DNA from: Paenibacillus sp. Marseille-Q4541
Lineage (GTDB): Bacteria > Bacillota > Bacilli > Paenibacillales > Paenibacillaceae
Direction of reading: 5' to 3'
DNA: 45,613 bases
NCBI RefSeq assembly: GCF_018310695.1
Contig: NZ_JAGXCY010000018.1
Coordinates: 50,274 to 95,886 of the forward strand
The translations under genes were made by a program, and so were the position numbers. This document shows positions 26,229 through 34,101 of the stretch, piece by piece; within the stretch, counting starts at the first letter, position 1; each line of letters begins with the position of its first letter. The notes under the pieces were generated by a model. It was not told the DNA's origin and searched no databases. It worked only from the letters and a program-made list of their open reading frames with translations.

Positions 26229-26520
26229 CTATTCTTCCACCTCTACTACTTCACCATCGCTATTGAAATAATACCATGAGCTGTATTCGTCAACGACGGT
26301 TGGGTCCGTATTCGAACCGTAGTAGCTCGCCGTATACTTGAAATCGGTCGACTGCTTGCTGTCTAGTGAAAAGGAAATCTCCATATCCGGATATGAAAAA
26401 CTTCGTTCAGCATGCTCTTTTACGAACATCCCTTTTACGAGTTCCTCCTGAACTTCACTGCTCAAAAAAAGTCGCGACTGTCCTCGAAAATTTGTTCCTT
26501 TTCCTCATCAGACTGTCGTA
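26229..26520 (-). pseudogene. Frameshifted gene remnant of unknown function
   Basis: On the minus strand, directly after the CLC stop, a frame reads DEEKEQIFEDSRDFF and hits TGA just after a run of seven T (seven A at 26464-26470). The next frame continues with coding-like sequence (SSEVQEELVKGMFVKEHAER, then TVVDEYSSWYYFNSDGEVVE) to 26229. Adding one T joins the two parts into one frame of about 95 codons. No start codon with a ribosome site is visible at the upstream end, so the 5' part also seems lost. It could be a decayed lipoprotein or secreted-protein gene, or the indel could be a homopolymer sequencing error. Confidence 0.6.
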
Positions 26521-26523
26521 TGA

Positions 26524-27768
26524 TTATGAAGATTCAACCGATCTCCTTTTCTCTATCGCCTTAAACAGATATACCGGGAGGTATGCGGCTACGATCATCG
26601 GGATGATCAGCTTGATTGGAAAGATCATGATCAGAATCAGCACAACGGCGAGTGGTTTTTTAAGGACTGCACTGGTCAGTGAAGTCGTGACAATCGTGAT
26701 GGAAGTTACGGGATCTATAGTGAATAACAAAGCCATTGCATAACCCACACTTACGCCTGCAAAAATAATAGGAAATATGTGTCCTCCGAGCCAGCCCGTC
26801 GATAAACAAAACTCAGTCAAAAACAGCTTCATTACGCCTAAGATCAACAACAGCCATATCGACATGTTGGTCCAATCGGCTGCTAATTCGACAAGCTCAT
26901 GCTCTCCTGAAAACATCGTAAGCGGAAGAATCGTGCCTGTTACTCCAAGCACCAACCCTCCGACCACCGCTTTAATCACTTTATACCGATCCAGTGGTTT
27001 AAGCACCTTATGAAAAACACGCCCAAAAGACTCGTATAATTGAGCAAGCAATATACCTATGAAAATAAGCGGGATTATAGCTAAGATTTCTTGAGCACTT
27101 ATGGTTGCCGGACCAAAATCAGCAATCGTAAATTGCCGGTTATCGATTTTGGATAACAATATGAATACACCAAAACCAGCGGCTGTCGTGATAGTATACA
27201 CAAGAATCTTGAGTAACTTTATAAATTTGGGATCTTTCAGGTCTTCAAAGAACGTCGTCGTTCCGAATAACGGCGCTCTAAAAATCATACCAATTGTAGT
27301 TTCCACACCATACTGGATGATGATATCTCCATATTCATTTTCAACCTTTTTCTTCTTAACTCTCGATTTCAGAACATCTCCTACCCATGTGGACAGTCCG
27401 CCAACGATGCCAACCAAAGCTGCCTCGGGACCTAGGCTTGCTCCAAAAGACAGAACACACAGCGCAGTGATCGCACTTTTAAAGCCTGAACTGTAATCAA
27501 TTCTTTTCGTCGCTTTGAATTCTGCCATCACAGCTTCCATATTACGCGGGTAATTGCCAAAGTGCTTTTGGCACAATCCTACCAAAATACCTCCGACTAA
27601 ACATACAAGAATAGTCCAATATTGAACATGGACTACCCCAGGTAAAAAACCCCATAATAAGCGGGTCATTAACGATGTAGCCGCTAGAAAGCTCCAAGTC
27701 AAAAGCCCTGCAACTCCACCAATGATAATGCTATTCGCAATAAAACGACTTAAGCTCCACAATTTCAT
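26524..27768 (-). CDS. CLC-type chloride channel family protein
   Basis: A 414-residue polytopic protein of the CLC family. The GREGP-equivalent motif is GASLGPEAALVGIVGG and the third filter motif region is GWLGGHIFPIIFAG. The GSGIP motif is not recognisable, so this is a divergent member and ion selectivity is uncertain. I placed the start at the ATG at 27768. An upstream AGGAGGAAGGAGGGG lies 14 nt away and is closer to an out-of-frame ATG (27778) that opens a 15-codon frame overlapping this start. The frame is open upstream to 27957 but unlike family N-termini. Confidence 0.8.
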   Translation of the reverse strand: MKLWSLSRFIANSIIIGGVAGLLTWSFLAATSLMTRLLWGFLPGVVHVQYWTILVCLVGGILVGLCQKHFGNYPRNMEAVMAEFKATKRIDYSSGFKSAITALCVLSFGASLGPEAALVGIVGGLSTWVGDVLKSRVKKKKVENEYGDIIIQYGVETTIGMIFRAPLFGTTTFFEDLKDPKFIKLLKILVYTITTAAGFGVFILLSKIDNRQFTIADFGPATISAQEILAIIPLIFIGILLAQLYESFGRVFHKVLKPLDRYKVIKAVVGGLVLGVTGTILPLTMFSGEHELVELAADWTNMSIWLLLILGVMKLFLTEFCLSTGWLGGHIFPIIFAGVSVGYAMALLFTIDPVTSITIVTTSLTSAVLKKPLAVVLILIMIFPIKLIIPMIVAAYLPVYLFKAIEKRRSVESS

Positions 27769-27942
27769 TCTTGTGCATTTCCCCTCCTTCCTCCTGAGTT
27801 CAAATTCGATCCTGGATTCATGGTTTTTAGGTATACCTACAATTATAATATTTTTAGCTGTGAGAGAAAAAACTATACCTAACAATACCTCATGCATGTG
27901 GGCGTTAGCTGATAACACTTTATACGATTTGTAGCTTTGAAG

Positions 27943-27975
27943 CAAAAAACACGCCATTTGTTGGCGTGTTTTTTA
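27943..27975. terminator. Terminator after the sugar O-acetyltransferase gene
   Basis: AAAAAACACGCCA pairs perfectly with TGGCGTGTTTTTT (short loop TTTGT). It is bidirectional in form. On the minus strand it ends the maa-like transcript 30 nt past its stop. Confidence 0.9.
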
Positions 27976-28005
27976 TGTTTTGGATATGAGCCATACTATC
28001 ACATC

Positions 28006-28629
28006 TTAAGCCCGCATTCCACCATGATCTAACGACATTCTTCTGTCTTTATAATAGTATTCCTTGTCGTGGTCGTTAATTTCGCGCAGCACTCGGCAGG
28101 GATTGCCGACTGCAACCACATTCGCTGGGATATCCTTGGTTACAATGCTGCCTGCACCAATCACGGTATTATCACCAATCTTAACGCCTGGAAGAAGAAC
28201 AGCCCCCGCACCAATCCATACATTTCTGCCGATATGAACCGGTATGTTGAACTGTGTTACAGGCTCACGCAGTTCGGGCAGGACAGGATGACCTCCCGTA
28301 GCAACCGTCACATTCGGGCCAAACATCGTATAATCTCCTACATAGATATGAGTATCATCTACCATCGTCAGATTAAAGTTAGCGTATACATGACTTCCAA
28401 AATGAACATGCTTTCCGCCCCAATTCGCACGAAGCGGTGGCTCAATATAACAGTCCTCTCCGATTTCAGCAAACATTTCTTTCAAAAGCGCTTGGCGCTT
28501 TTCTCCTTCGGAAGGACGTGTTGCGTTAAAATCATACAGTTTCTCGAGACACTTCGCTTGTTCTTTCATCAGATCTTCATCGGTGCAGCTATAAATCTCG
28601 CCTGAATGCATTTTTTCATATGGTGTCAT
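28006..28629 (-). CDS. maa: Maltose/sugar O-acetyltransferase (hexapeptide repeat family)
   Basis: A 207-residue left-handed beta-helix acetyltransferase of the Maa/LacA/NodL type. Features are the N-terminal MTPYEKMHSGEIYSCTDEDL cap, GSHVYANFNLTMVDD, the catalytic-His region TVATGGHPVLPELRE, and hexapeptide turns (IGRNVWIGAGAVLLPGVKIG, DNTVIGAGSIVTKDIPANVV). It transfers acetyl from acetyl-CoA to the 6-hydroxyl of maltose, glucose or similar sugars. AGGAGGGA precedes the ATG. It is monocistronic with its own terminator. Confidence 0.9.
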   Translation of the reverse strand: MTPYEKMHSGEIYSCTDEDLMKEQAKCLEKLYDFNATRPSEGEKRQALLKEMFAEIGEDCYIEPPLRANWGGKHVHFGSHVYANFNLTMVDDTHIYVGDYTMFGPNVTVATGGHPVLPELREPVTQFNIPVHIGRNVWIGAGAVLLPGVKIGDNTVIGAGSIVTKDIPANVVAVGNPCRVLREINDHDKEYYYKDRRMSLDHGGMRA

Positions 28630-28710
28630 TATGTCGATCCCTCCTAGTTGATAGTATACTATGCTTTCTCGATTTATCTATTAGACATTCATAGTTTTAC
28701 TCCAGTAGCA

Positions 28711-28752
28711 AAAAAGTGACACCGTCCATAATTCTGCTCCGATGTCACTTCT
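28711..28752 (-). terminator. Terminator of the Tm-1-like operon
   Basis: On the minus strand AAGTGACA...TGTCACTT, with an inner CGG pairing region, is followed by six T, about 50 nt past the stop of the TIM-barrel gene. Confidence 0.75.
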
Positions 28753-28799
28753 TCTATTAAAGTCTAGAGTAATCTAATCTCTCTACTAAACCTCACCTT

Positions 28800-29630
28800 T
28801 TATTTGGTGATGGTCTTAAATAATACGGTTTGTTCCTTAATCCCTTTCTCAGCGGCAAATCGCTCAATACTAGATGCCCCAAAGAATCCATCGATGCCTT
28901 CTGTTCTTTCAATGACATATGTAGCATCTTCAGGTTCAGCGATAGGTCCACCGTGACAAATGACCATAATGTCGGGATTCACTGCTTTGCCTGCTTTGAT
29001 AATCGCTTCAATCTTTTCGACACAATCATCCAATGTAAGAGCGGTCTTTGCTCCAATAGTACCTTTTGTAGTCAATCCCATATGGGCTACCAAAATATCC
29101 GCTCCTGCTTCTGCCATGGCTTTGGCTTGCTCAGGATCAAATACATAAGGAGTTGTCAGCATGTCTAATTCATGCGCGGTTCTAATCATGTCTACTTCTA
29201 GATCATAACCCATCCCTGTCTCTTCCAGGTTCTGTCTGAATACTCCATCAATCAAACCTACAGTTGGGAAGTTCTGAACGCCACTAAACCCTTGGTCCTT
29301 AAGCTGTTTCAAATATACTTCCATCACTCGGAAAGGATCTGTTCCGCATACGCCTGCGAGTACGGGAGTATCTTTGACAACGGGTAACACTTCAGAGCCC
29401 ATTTCTACAACAATTTGATTGGCATCTCCATAAGATAACAGCCCTGCCAGTGATCCGCGGCCTGCCATTCTATATCTTCCCGAGTTATAAACAATTAGCA
29501 TATCTGCTCCGCCGGCTTCACTGCTTTTCGCCGTAATCCCTGTACCGGCTCCTACCCCCAAAAGAATTTTTCCATTCTTCACTTCTTCTCTGAACTTTGC
29601 CATAATTTCTGTTCGTGTATTTTTGTTCAT
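28800..29630 (-). CDS. PEP-hydrolase-family TIM-barrel protein
   Basis: A 276-residue protein of the phosphoenolpyruvate hydrolase-like (TIM-barrel signal transduction) family. Motifs seen: [11 protein letters not shown] (25-35), [17 protein letters not shown] (49-65), [10 protein letters not shown] (120-129), AHMGLT (182-187) and CHGGPI (225-230). It corresponds to the C-terminal half of plant Tm-1. The true reaction in bacteria is not established to my knowledge. I start at the ATG at 29630, with GGAGGAG 7 nt upstream; the frame opens at 29645. It is 25 nt behind the UPF0261 gene, so both are one transcript. A paralogue of this domain forms the sensor of the AraC regulator upstream. Confidence 0.88.
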   Translation of the reverse strand: MNKNTRTEIMAKFREEVKNGKILLGVGAGTGITAKSSEAGGADMLIVYNSGRYRMAGRGSLAGLLSYGDANQIVVEMGSEVLPVVKDTPVLAGVCGTDPFRVMEVYLKQLKDQGFSGVQNFPTVGLIDGVFRQNLEETGMGYDLEVDMIRTAHELDMLTTPYVFDPEQAKAMAEAGADILVAHMGLTTKGTIGAKTALTLDDCVEKIEAIIKAGKAVNPDIMVICHGGPIAEPEDATYVIERTEGIDGFFGASSIERFAAEKGIKEQTVLFKTITK

Positions 29631-29655
29631 GTGGATCTCCTCCATCTTGTTTGTA

Positions 29656-30864
29656 TTATTTGCTCATGAGGTCAATTAGTTTTTGCGCCGCTGCTTCGGC
29701 AAACGCTACATCATTAATGGCACAATCCATTTCAATGATTTCTACAACATTACGGTTTATACCCTTTCTCAAGGTATCAAATAACATCTGATCTTCCTCT
29801 ACTCCATAGAAGGCTTCCCCTGCAACATCAATGCCCGATATACCTTTAAGAGGTAACATTAAGACGGTTTTCTCTCTGGCCATATTTAGTTTCTGAGCGA
29901 GCTTTTTGCCAATGACTTCATTCTCTTCCACCGTTGTTCTCATGAGTGTTACCGTAGGGTTGTGTTTATAAAATTTATGTCCAGCAAATTTCTTGGGCAC
30001 CGTATCGTAAGGTCCAAAGTTACACATATCAAGCGCACCTACCGATACAACCTGTGGAATATGATTTTTACTCGCTGCCTCTAAACGATGAGGACCTGCA
30101 CTGAGCACACCGCCAATCAATTCATCAGCCCACTCAGTTGTGGTCAGATCTAATACCCCTTCAATAAACCCTGCCTCGATCAGTGCTTCCATGGACTGAC
30201 CACCTACACCTGTAGCATGAAACACAAGTACTTCATATCCTCTAGCCTCAAGATAATTGCGGGCTGCCGTCACACAAGGAGTAGTTACACCAAACATGGT
30301 AGTGGCAATTAGCGGTTTCTTTTCGATTACTTGTTTATTTTCAAACTTAACCATCCCGGCGATGGCAAAGGCAGCATTCGTAAAAATCTTCGTTGAAATC
30401 GAGTTAAGCCCTGCAACATCTACTACCGACGGCATCATAACAATATCACTAGTACCTACATAGGGAGCCGTGTTCCCTGAAGCTACAGTCGAGACCATTA
30501 CTTTCGGTACGCCAATCGGCAATGCCCGCATACCTGGTGTTACGAGTGAGGTTCCTCCGGTACCGCCAAAGGAGATAATTCCATCAAATTTACCTTGCTT
30601 ATATAGTTCAGGTACTAGTTTTTCCATACCTTTAGATAATACTTCCGTCGCTAATGCCCGGTCTTTCTTGGCAGCGAGCTCATCCATATCAATACCTGCT
30701 GCCGCCGCTACTTCACGGTTCGTTACATCTGGTGTAAATGTAGGCTCAAATACACCGGTATGGATCGTAAACGTCCCCAGTTCTAGGTCTTCGAGCAATT
30801 TTTTAATATAGAGATACTCGTCACCTTTGGTGTCAAATGTTCCTGCGATTGCAATGGTTTTCAC
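29656..30864 (-). CDS. Tm-1-like ATP-binding protein (UPF0261)
   Basis: A 402-residue protein of the UPF0261/Tm-1-like family. Family signatures are [13 protein letters not shown] at the N-terminus, [38 protein letters not shown], the later [16 protein letters not shown] and [16 protein letters not shown]. In plant Tm-1, the tomato resistance protein, the homologous domain binds ATP and is followed by a TIM barrel; here the two halves are separate, adjacent genes. GTG start with GAGGAGG 7 nt upstream. A cre-like site upstream suggests carbon catabolite control, so a role in catabolism of an unknown small molecule is likely (inference). Confidence 0.88.
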   Translation of the reverse strand: MKTIAIAGTFDTKGDEYLYIKKLLEDLELGTFTIHTGVFEPTFTPDVTNREVAAAAGIDMDELAAKKDRALATEVLSKGMEKLVPELYKQGKFDGIISFGGTGGTSLVTPGMRALPIGVPKVMVSTVASGNTAPYVGTSDIVMMPSVVDVAGLNSISTKIFTNAAFAIAGMVKFENKQVIEKKPLIATTMFGVTTPCVTAARNYLEARGYEVLVFHATGVGGQSMEALIEAGFIEGVLDLTTTEWADELIGGVLSAGPHRLEAASKNHIPQVVSVGALDMCNFGPYDTVPKKFAGHKFYKHNPTVTLMRTTVEENEVIGKKLAQKLNMAREKTVLMLPLKGISGIDVAGEAFYGVEEDQMLFDTLRKGINRNVVEIIEMDCAINDVAFAEAAAQKLIDLMSK

Positions 30865-30938
30865 TTTTTAACCTCCTCTTCAATGCTGATAATCTAGCTT
30901 GTACCGTGCTAAATCATGATTTCGAGAACGATCGTAAT

Positions 30939-30973
30939 AAAAAATGTATGATTAACTTACAAATTAATCATAC
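30939..30973 (-). promoter_or_regulatory. Perfect 10-bp inverted repeat: terminator or operator
   Basis: GTATGATTAA (30946-30955) and TTAATCATAC (30964-30973) are perfect arms 8 nt apart. On the minus strand the second arm is followed by A and six T, as in a terminator for the AraC-fusion gene. The arms are AT-rich, so an operator role for that regulator at the next operon is equally possible. Confidence 0.6.
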
Positions 30974-30989
30974 TTCTTAGATTTAATTA

Positions 30990-31003
30990 TGAAAACGCTT
31001 TTA
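30990..31003 (-). promoter_or_regulatory. cre-like CcpA site upstream of the Tm-1-like operon
   Basis: TGAAAACGCTTTTA differs from the cre consensus (TGWAANCGNTNWCA) at one conserved position. It lies just past the AraC-fusion stop, about 125 nt before the UPF0261 start. Confidence 0.55.
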
Positions 31004-31007
31004 TGTC

Positions 31008-32207
31008 TTATGTTTTTGTGTTTATGTTAGATTTATATTGTTTTGGACTACAACCTTTGTACTTTTTGAACATTTTGCTAAACTGTGCGTAATCTTGGTA
31101 CCCCACCAATGGAGCTAACTCAGATAACTGCACATTCTCTCTGTCTAATATTTCGGCTGCCTTATCCATGCGATATTGCACGATATACGTCTGGAAGCTG
31201 CAACCTACTTGTTTTGTAAACAAGCTGCTTAAGTAGCTTCGGGATACATGTGCCACCTTAGCTAAATCTATAAATGAAATCTCATTCATGTAATTCTGGG
31301 CTACGTACTCTTTTACAAATTCAACATAGTCATAGTGCTTCGTAATGCCATCTAACATTTTGACCAAGAGGTCGTCTTCGTCAAGCTTCCCCGATCCCTT
31401 AAAAGCTTTTGTTATATTGGTAATGGACTTCTCTGAAGGAATTCTCTCAAAAGCAGATCCCCCAATGTACCCCATTAAATTCTCATTATTACTATACATA
31501 TACTGCACATCAATTGGCGTTTTCACAGGTCCACCATACACTAACTTAATAATATCTGGCTTTAACTCATTGCATCTACTAAATATCTTGTCCGCTTTCA
31601 CCTTAGCCGCTTCCAGGGAGAATACTTTCTTCGCTCCTAATAATCCCCCTTCCGTTAATCCTAAGTGCGCACAAATCACATCCGCTCCAGCCTCGATCAT
31701 CTGAGCTGCTTGAATTTCATCAAATACAAAAGCAACCGTAAACAGACCCTTCTCATGGGCCATTCTTATCGCTTCTACTTCAAGTAGATACCCATTTCTA
31801 TCTTCTTCGAGCGCTTCTCTAAATTGACCGTCTATTAATCCCAGCGTGGGGTAATTATTAATACCAGCGAATCCCCTATCCTTTATTTCACTTATGTAAG
31901 CTTCCATATCCTTTGTCGGATCGGTTGCATTCAGACCAAATAGGATAGGAATATCTCTAACTAAAGGGATGATCTCTCTTGATGCAAAGTCCATAACCAT
32001 ATCATTGCTATTGCAAAATGGTAAAAAACCAGCGAGTGAACTTCTTCCCATTTGACGAAATTTACCCGAGTTTAACGTCAGAATAAAATCGGCTCCACCC
32101 TGCTTTACATACTTTGCTGTTATTCCTGCACCTGTGCCTACGCCAATAATATGATTGCCCATTTCTAATTGTGATTTGAGATTGTCTAGGATTTGATCTC
32201 TGTTCAT
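31008..32207 (-). CDS. AraC-family regulator with PEP-hydrolase-like sensor domain
   Basis: A 399-residue fusion. Residues 1-270 are a paralogue of the TIM-barrel protein at 28800-29630, with matching GVGTGAGITAK, NSGKFRQMGRSSLAGFL, NYPTLGLIDG and AHLGLT. Residues about 295-392 form an AraC DNA-binding domain (IDLAKVAHVSRSYLSSLF, then SELAPLVGYQDYAQFSKMF). The enzyme's CHGGP motif is VYGGP here (223-227), so the barrel is probably a ligand sensor without activity. I start at the ATG at 32207, with GGGGGA 9 nt upstream; the open frame runs to 32381 but has no better start. It sits upstream of the Tm-1-like operon on the same strand and likely controls it. It is also divergent from the SCIFF locus. 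Confidence 0.88.
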   Translation of the reverse strand: MNRDQILDNLKSQLEMGNHIIGVGTGAGITAKYVKQGGADFILTLNSGKFRQMGRSSLAGFLPFCNSNDMVMDFASREIIPLVRDIPILFGLNATDPTKDMEAYISEIKDRGFAGINNYPTLGLIDGQFREALEEDRNGYLLEVEAIRMAHEKGLFTVAFVFDEIQAAQMIEAGADVICAHLGLTEGGLLGAKKVFSLEAAKVKADKIFSRCNELKPDIIKLVYGGPVKTPIDVQYMYSNNENLMGYIGGSAFERIPSEKSITNITKAFKGSGKLDEDDLLVKMLDGITKHYDYVEFVKEYVAQNYMNEISFIDLAKVAHVSRSYLSSLFTKQVGCSFQTYIVQYRMDKAAEILDRENVQLSELAPLVGYQDYAQFSKMFKKYKGCSPKQYKSNINTKT

Positions 32208-32330
32208 ACTTACGAATCCCCCGATCCACGATATAGCCATTGTTACTCCTGTAATAAAGCTTATCTTGAATTTCATTATCGTTACAACTCTTTCTAGAAA
32301 TCTTCTAACGCCTGTCCCAGTGTGATTTAT

Positions 32331-32360
32331 TTGATTGATATACATCCGAGGTTGTAGATA
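32331..32360 (+). promoter_or_regulatory. Candidate promoter of the SCIFF locus
   Basis: TTGATT (32331-32336), an 18-nt spacer and TAGATA (32355-32360) are a modest sigma-A match, 70 nt before the scfA start, in the region shared with the divergent regulator. Confidence 0.35.
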
Positions 32361-32429
32361 CCATAGGTCATTGAAGTACATATTATTTTGTTACTTTTGA
32401 ATGAATTCAATGACAGAGGAGTTATCAAG

Positions 32430-32579
32430 ATGAAAAGAATCGTAACACTTAGTACTCGTAAACTGATGGATACCGCGAAATACGGTGGATGCGGGGCATG
32501 CCAGACATCTTGCCAGTCCGCTTGTAAAACTTCCTGCGGCGTTGCCAACCAGCGCTGTGAAAATCCAATGAATAAATAG
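32430..32579 (+). CDS. scfA: SCIFF six-cysteine ranthipeptide precursor
   Basis: A 49-residue precursor peptide. Six cysteines lie at residues 21, 24, 28, 32, 36 and 43 in the pattern CGACQTSCQSACKTSC, then NQRC. This is the SCIFF (six cysteines in forty-five residues) core nearly unchanged from clostridial peptides. The leader MKRIVTLSTRKLMDTA is also typical. Radical SAM maturation would join Cys sulfurs to non-alpha carbons, giving a ranthipeptide; in clostridia such peptides have been linked to quorum sensing. GAGGAG lies 9 nt before the ATG, and the in-frame extension upstream is not needed. The maturase gene follows 34 nt later. Confidence 0.93.
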   Translation: MKRIVTLSTRKLMDTAKYGGCGACQTSCQSACKTSCGVANQRCENPMNK

Positions 32580-32613
32580 GATTTTACGCATAAAAGGAGC
32601 TTGATTAACAAGG

Positions 32614-34002
32614 ATGATTCATCAATATCAACTGAACGGATACAACATTGTACTCGACACCTACAGCGGCTCTGTACATGTTGTTGATGACCTCGCATAC
32701 CAAATCATTGAGCTGTATGAGCATACTTCTCCAGAAAAAATTCTGAGTATGATGCTGGAACAATATAAGCACGATGCAGACATTAGGGAGAAAGACATTC
32801 GTGATACCCTCGCGGCTGTTGAGGAGCTCAAAAATACGGGACAGCTCTTTACGAACGATCCGTATGAAAATCTCTCCAAGGATTTAAGAAATCGAACAAC
32901 GTATGTTAAAGCGCTCTGTCTCAATGTCGCACATACCTGCAATCTATCCTGCGACTATTGCTTCGCGAGTCAGGGAAAATACAATGGCGATCGGGCCATC
33001 ATGAGCTATGAGGTTGGACAAAAGGCGATCGATTACCTGCTAGAAAATTCAGGTCATCACAGAAACCTTGACATTGACTTTTTCGGCGGCGAACCGCTTA
33101 TGGCCTGGAAAGTCGTCAAACAGATTGTCGCTTATGCCAGAAGTAAGGAACCGGAATATAACAAAAAGTTCCGTTTCACCTTCACCACAAACGGCATGCT
33201 GCTGAACGATGAGGTCACCGAATTTTTAAATCAGGAAATGTACAACGTCGTACTCAGTCTGGATGGAAGAAAAGAGGTTCATGATCGGCTCCGCACAACC
33301 GTTACCGGAAAAGGAAGCTATGATCATATTGTACCGAAGTTCCAGGAATTCATCCGAAAGCGCGGAGACCAGGAATACTATGTACGAGGAACCTACACGC
33401 GGAATAATGTCGATTTCACGAGCGATATCTTTCATATCGCAGACCTTGGCTTTGATAAAATCTCGATGGAACCGGTTATCTGTGATCCGAGGGAGCCTTA
33501 TGCGCTAACCGAAAAGGACCTCCCGGAAATTTATAACCAGTACGAAATTCTCGCCAAGGAAATGATTGAGCGTGATGAACAAGGTGAAGGCTTTACCTTT
33601 TATCATTACATGCTTGACCTATCGGAAGGCCCTTGCATTCAGAAAAGAATTACCGGCTGTGGATCAGGAACAGAGTATCTGGCTGTTACGCCATGGGGAG
33701 AGCTTTTCCCTTGCCACCAATTCGTTGGAGATGAAGCGTATAGCATGGGAAACCTCTGGGACGGGATCACACAACCTGACTTGCAATGTCAATTTAAAGA
33801 GAGCAACTGCTACTCGAAGCCAGAATGCAAAGATTGCTGGGCCAAGCTCTACTGCAGCGGCGGCTGTCCTGCTAATGCCCTGCACGCGACGGGTTCCATC
33901 AACGGCATCTATGACTTTAGCTGTGATGTATTCCGCAAGCGGGTTGAATGCTCCATGATGGTAAAAGTTGCTGAGTCGATGAGAGCGCTGGAGAGAGAAT
34001 AA
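32614..34002 (+). CDS. scfB: SCIFF radical SAM maturase
   Basis: A 462-residue radical SAM/SPASM enzyme. The N-terminal 90 residues form a peptide-recognition (RRE-like) region. The SAM cluster motif CNLSCDYC (C109, C113, C116) and GGEPL follow. The C-terminal SPASM domain holds many cysteines (GCGSGTEYLAV, FPCHQF, CKDCWAKLYCSGGCPANA, CDVFRKRVEC) for two auxiliary 4Fe-4S clusters. It forms the thioether bonds of the SCIFF peptide. AAAGGAG lies upstream of the ATG, and the gene is surely co-transcribed with scfA. No transporter or protease gene is adjacent, as in clostridial SCIFF loci where export functions may be elsewhere. Confidence 0.94.
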   Translation: MIHQYQLNGYNIVLDTYSGSVHVVDDLAYQIIELYEHTSPEKILSMMLEQYKHDADIREKDIRDTLAAVEELKNTGQLFTNDPYENLSKDLRNRTTYVKALCLNVAHTCNLSCDYCFASQGKYNGDRAIMSYEVGQKAIDYLLENSGHHRNLDIDFFGGEPLMAWKVVKQIVAYARSKEPEYNKKFRFTFTTNGMLLNDEVTEFLNQEMYNVVLSLDGRKEVHDRLRTTVTGKGSYDHIVPKFQEFIRKRGDQEYYVRGTYTRNNVDFTSDIFHIADLGFDKISMEPVICDPREPYALTEKDLPEIYNQYEILAKEMIERDEQGEGFTFYHYMLDLSEGPCIQKRITGCGSGTEYLAVTPWGELFPCHQFVGDEAYSMGNLWDGITQPDLQCQFKESNCYSKPECKDCWAKLYCSGGCPANALHATGSINGIYDFSCDVFRKRVECSMMVKVAESMRALERE

Positions 34003-34017
34003 TCTACATAGGTACGG

Positions 34018-34050
34018 TAAAAAAAGAGGGGCTAGATCCCCTCTTTTTTA
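34018..34050. terminator. Terminator after the SCIFF maturase gene
   Basis: AAAAGAGGGG pairs with CCCCTCTTTTTT over a CTAGAT loop. Strong, and bidirectional in form, serving the convergent AraC gene as well. Confidence 0.9.
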
Positions 34051-34101
34051 CATGATCTGAGGTATCAAACAACTGCATAACTGTCATTTTGTTCCAGATA
34101 A

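Noticed and set aside
32327..32698. 123-residue minus-strand ORF over the SCIFF peptide
   Set aside because: Antisense to scfA and the start of scfB; no ribosome site or recognisable family.
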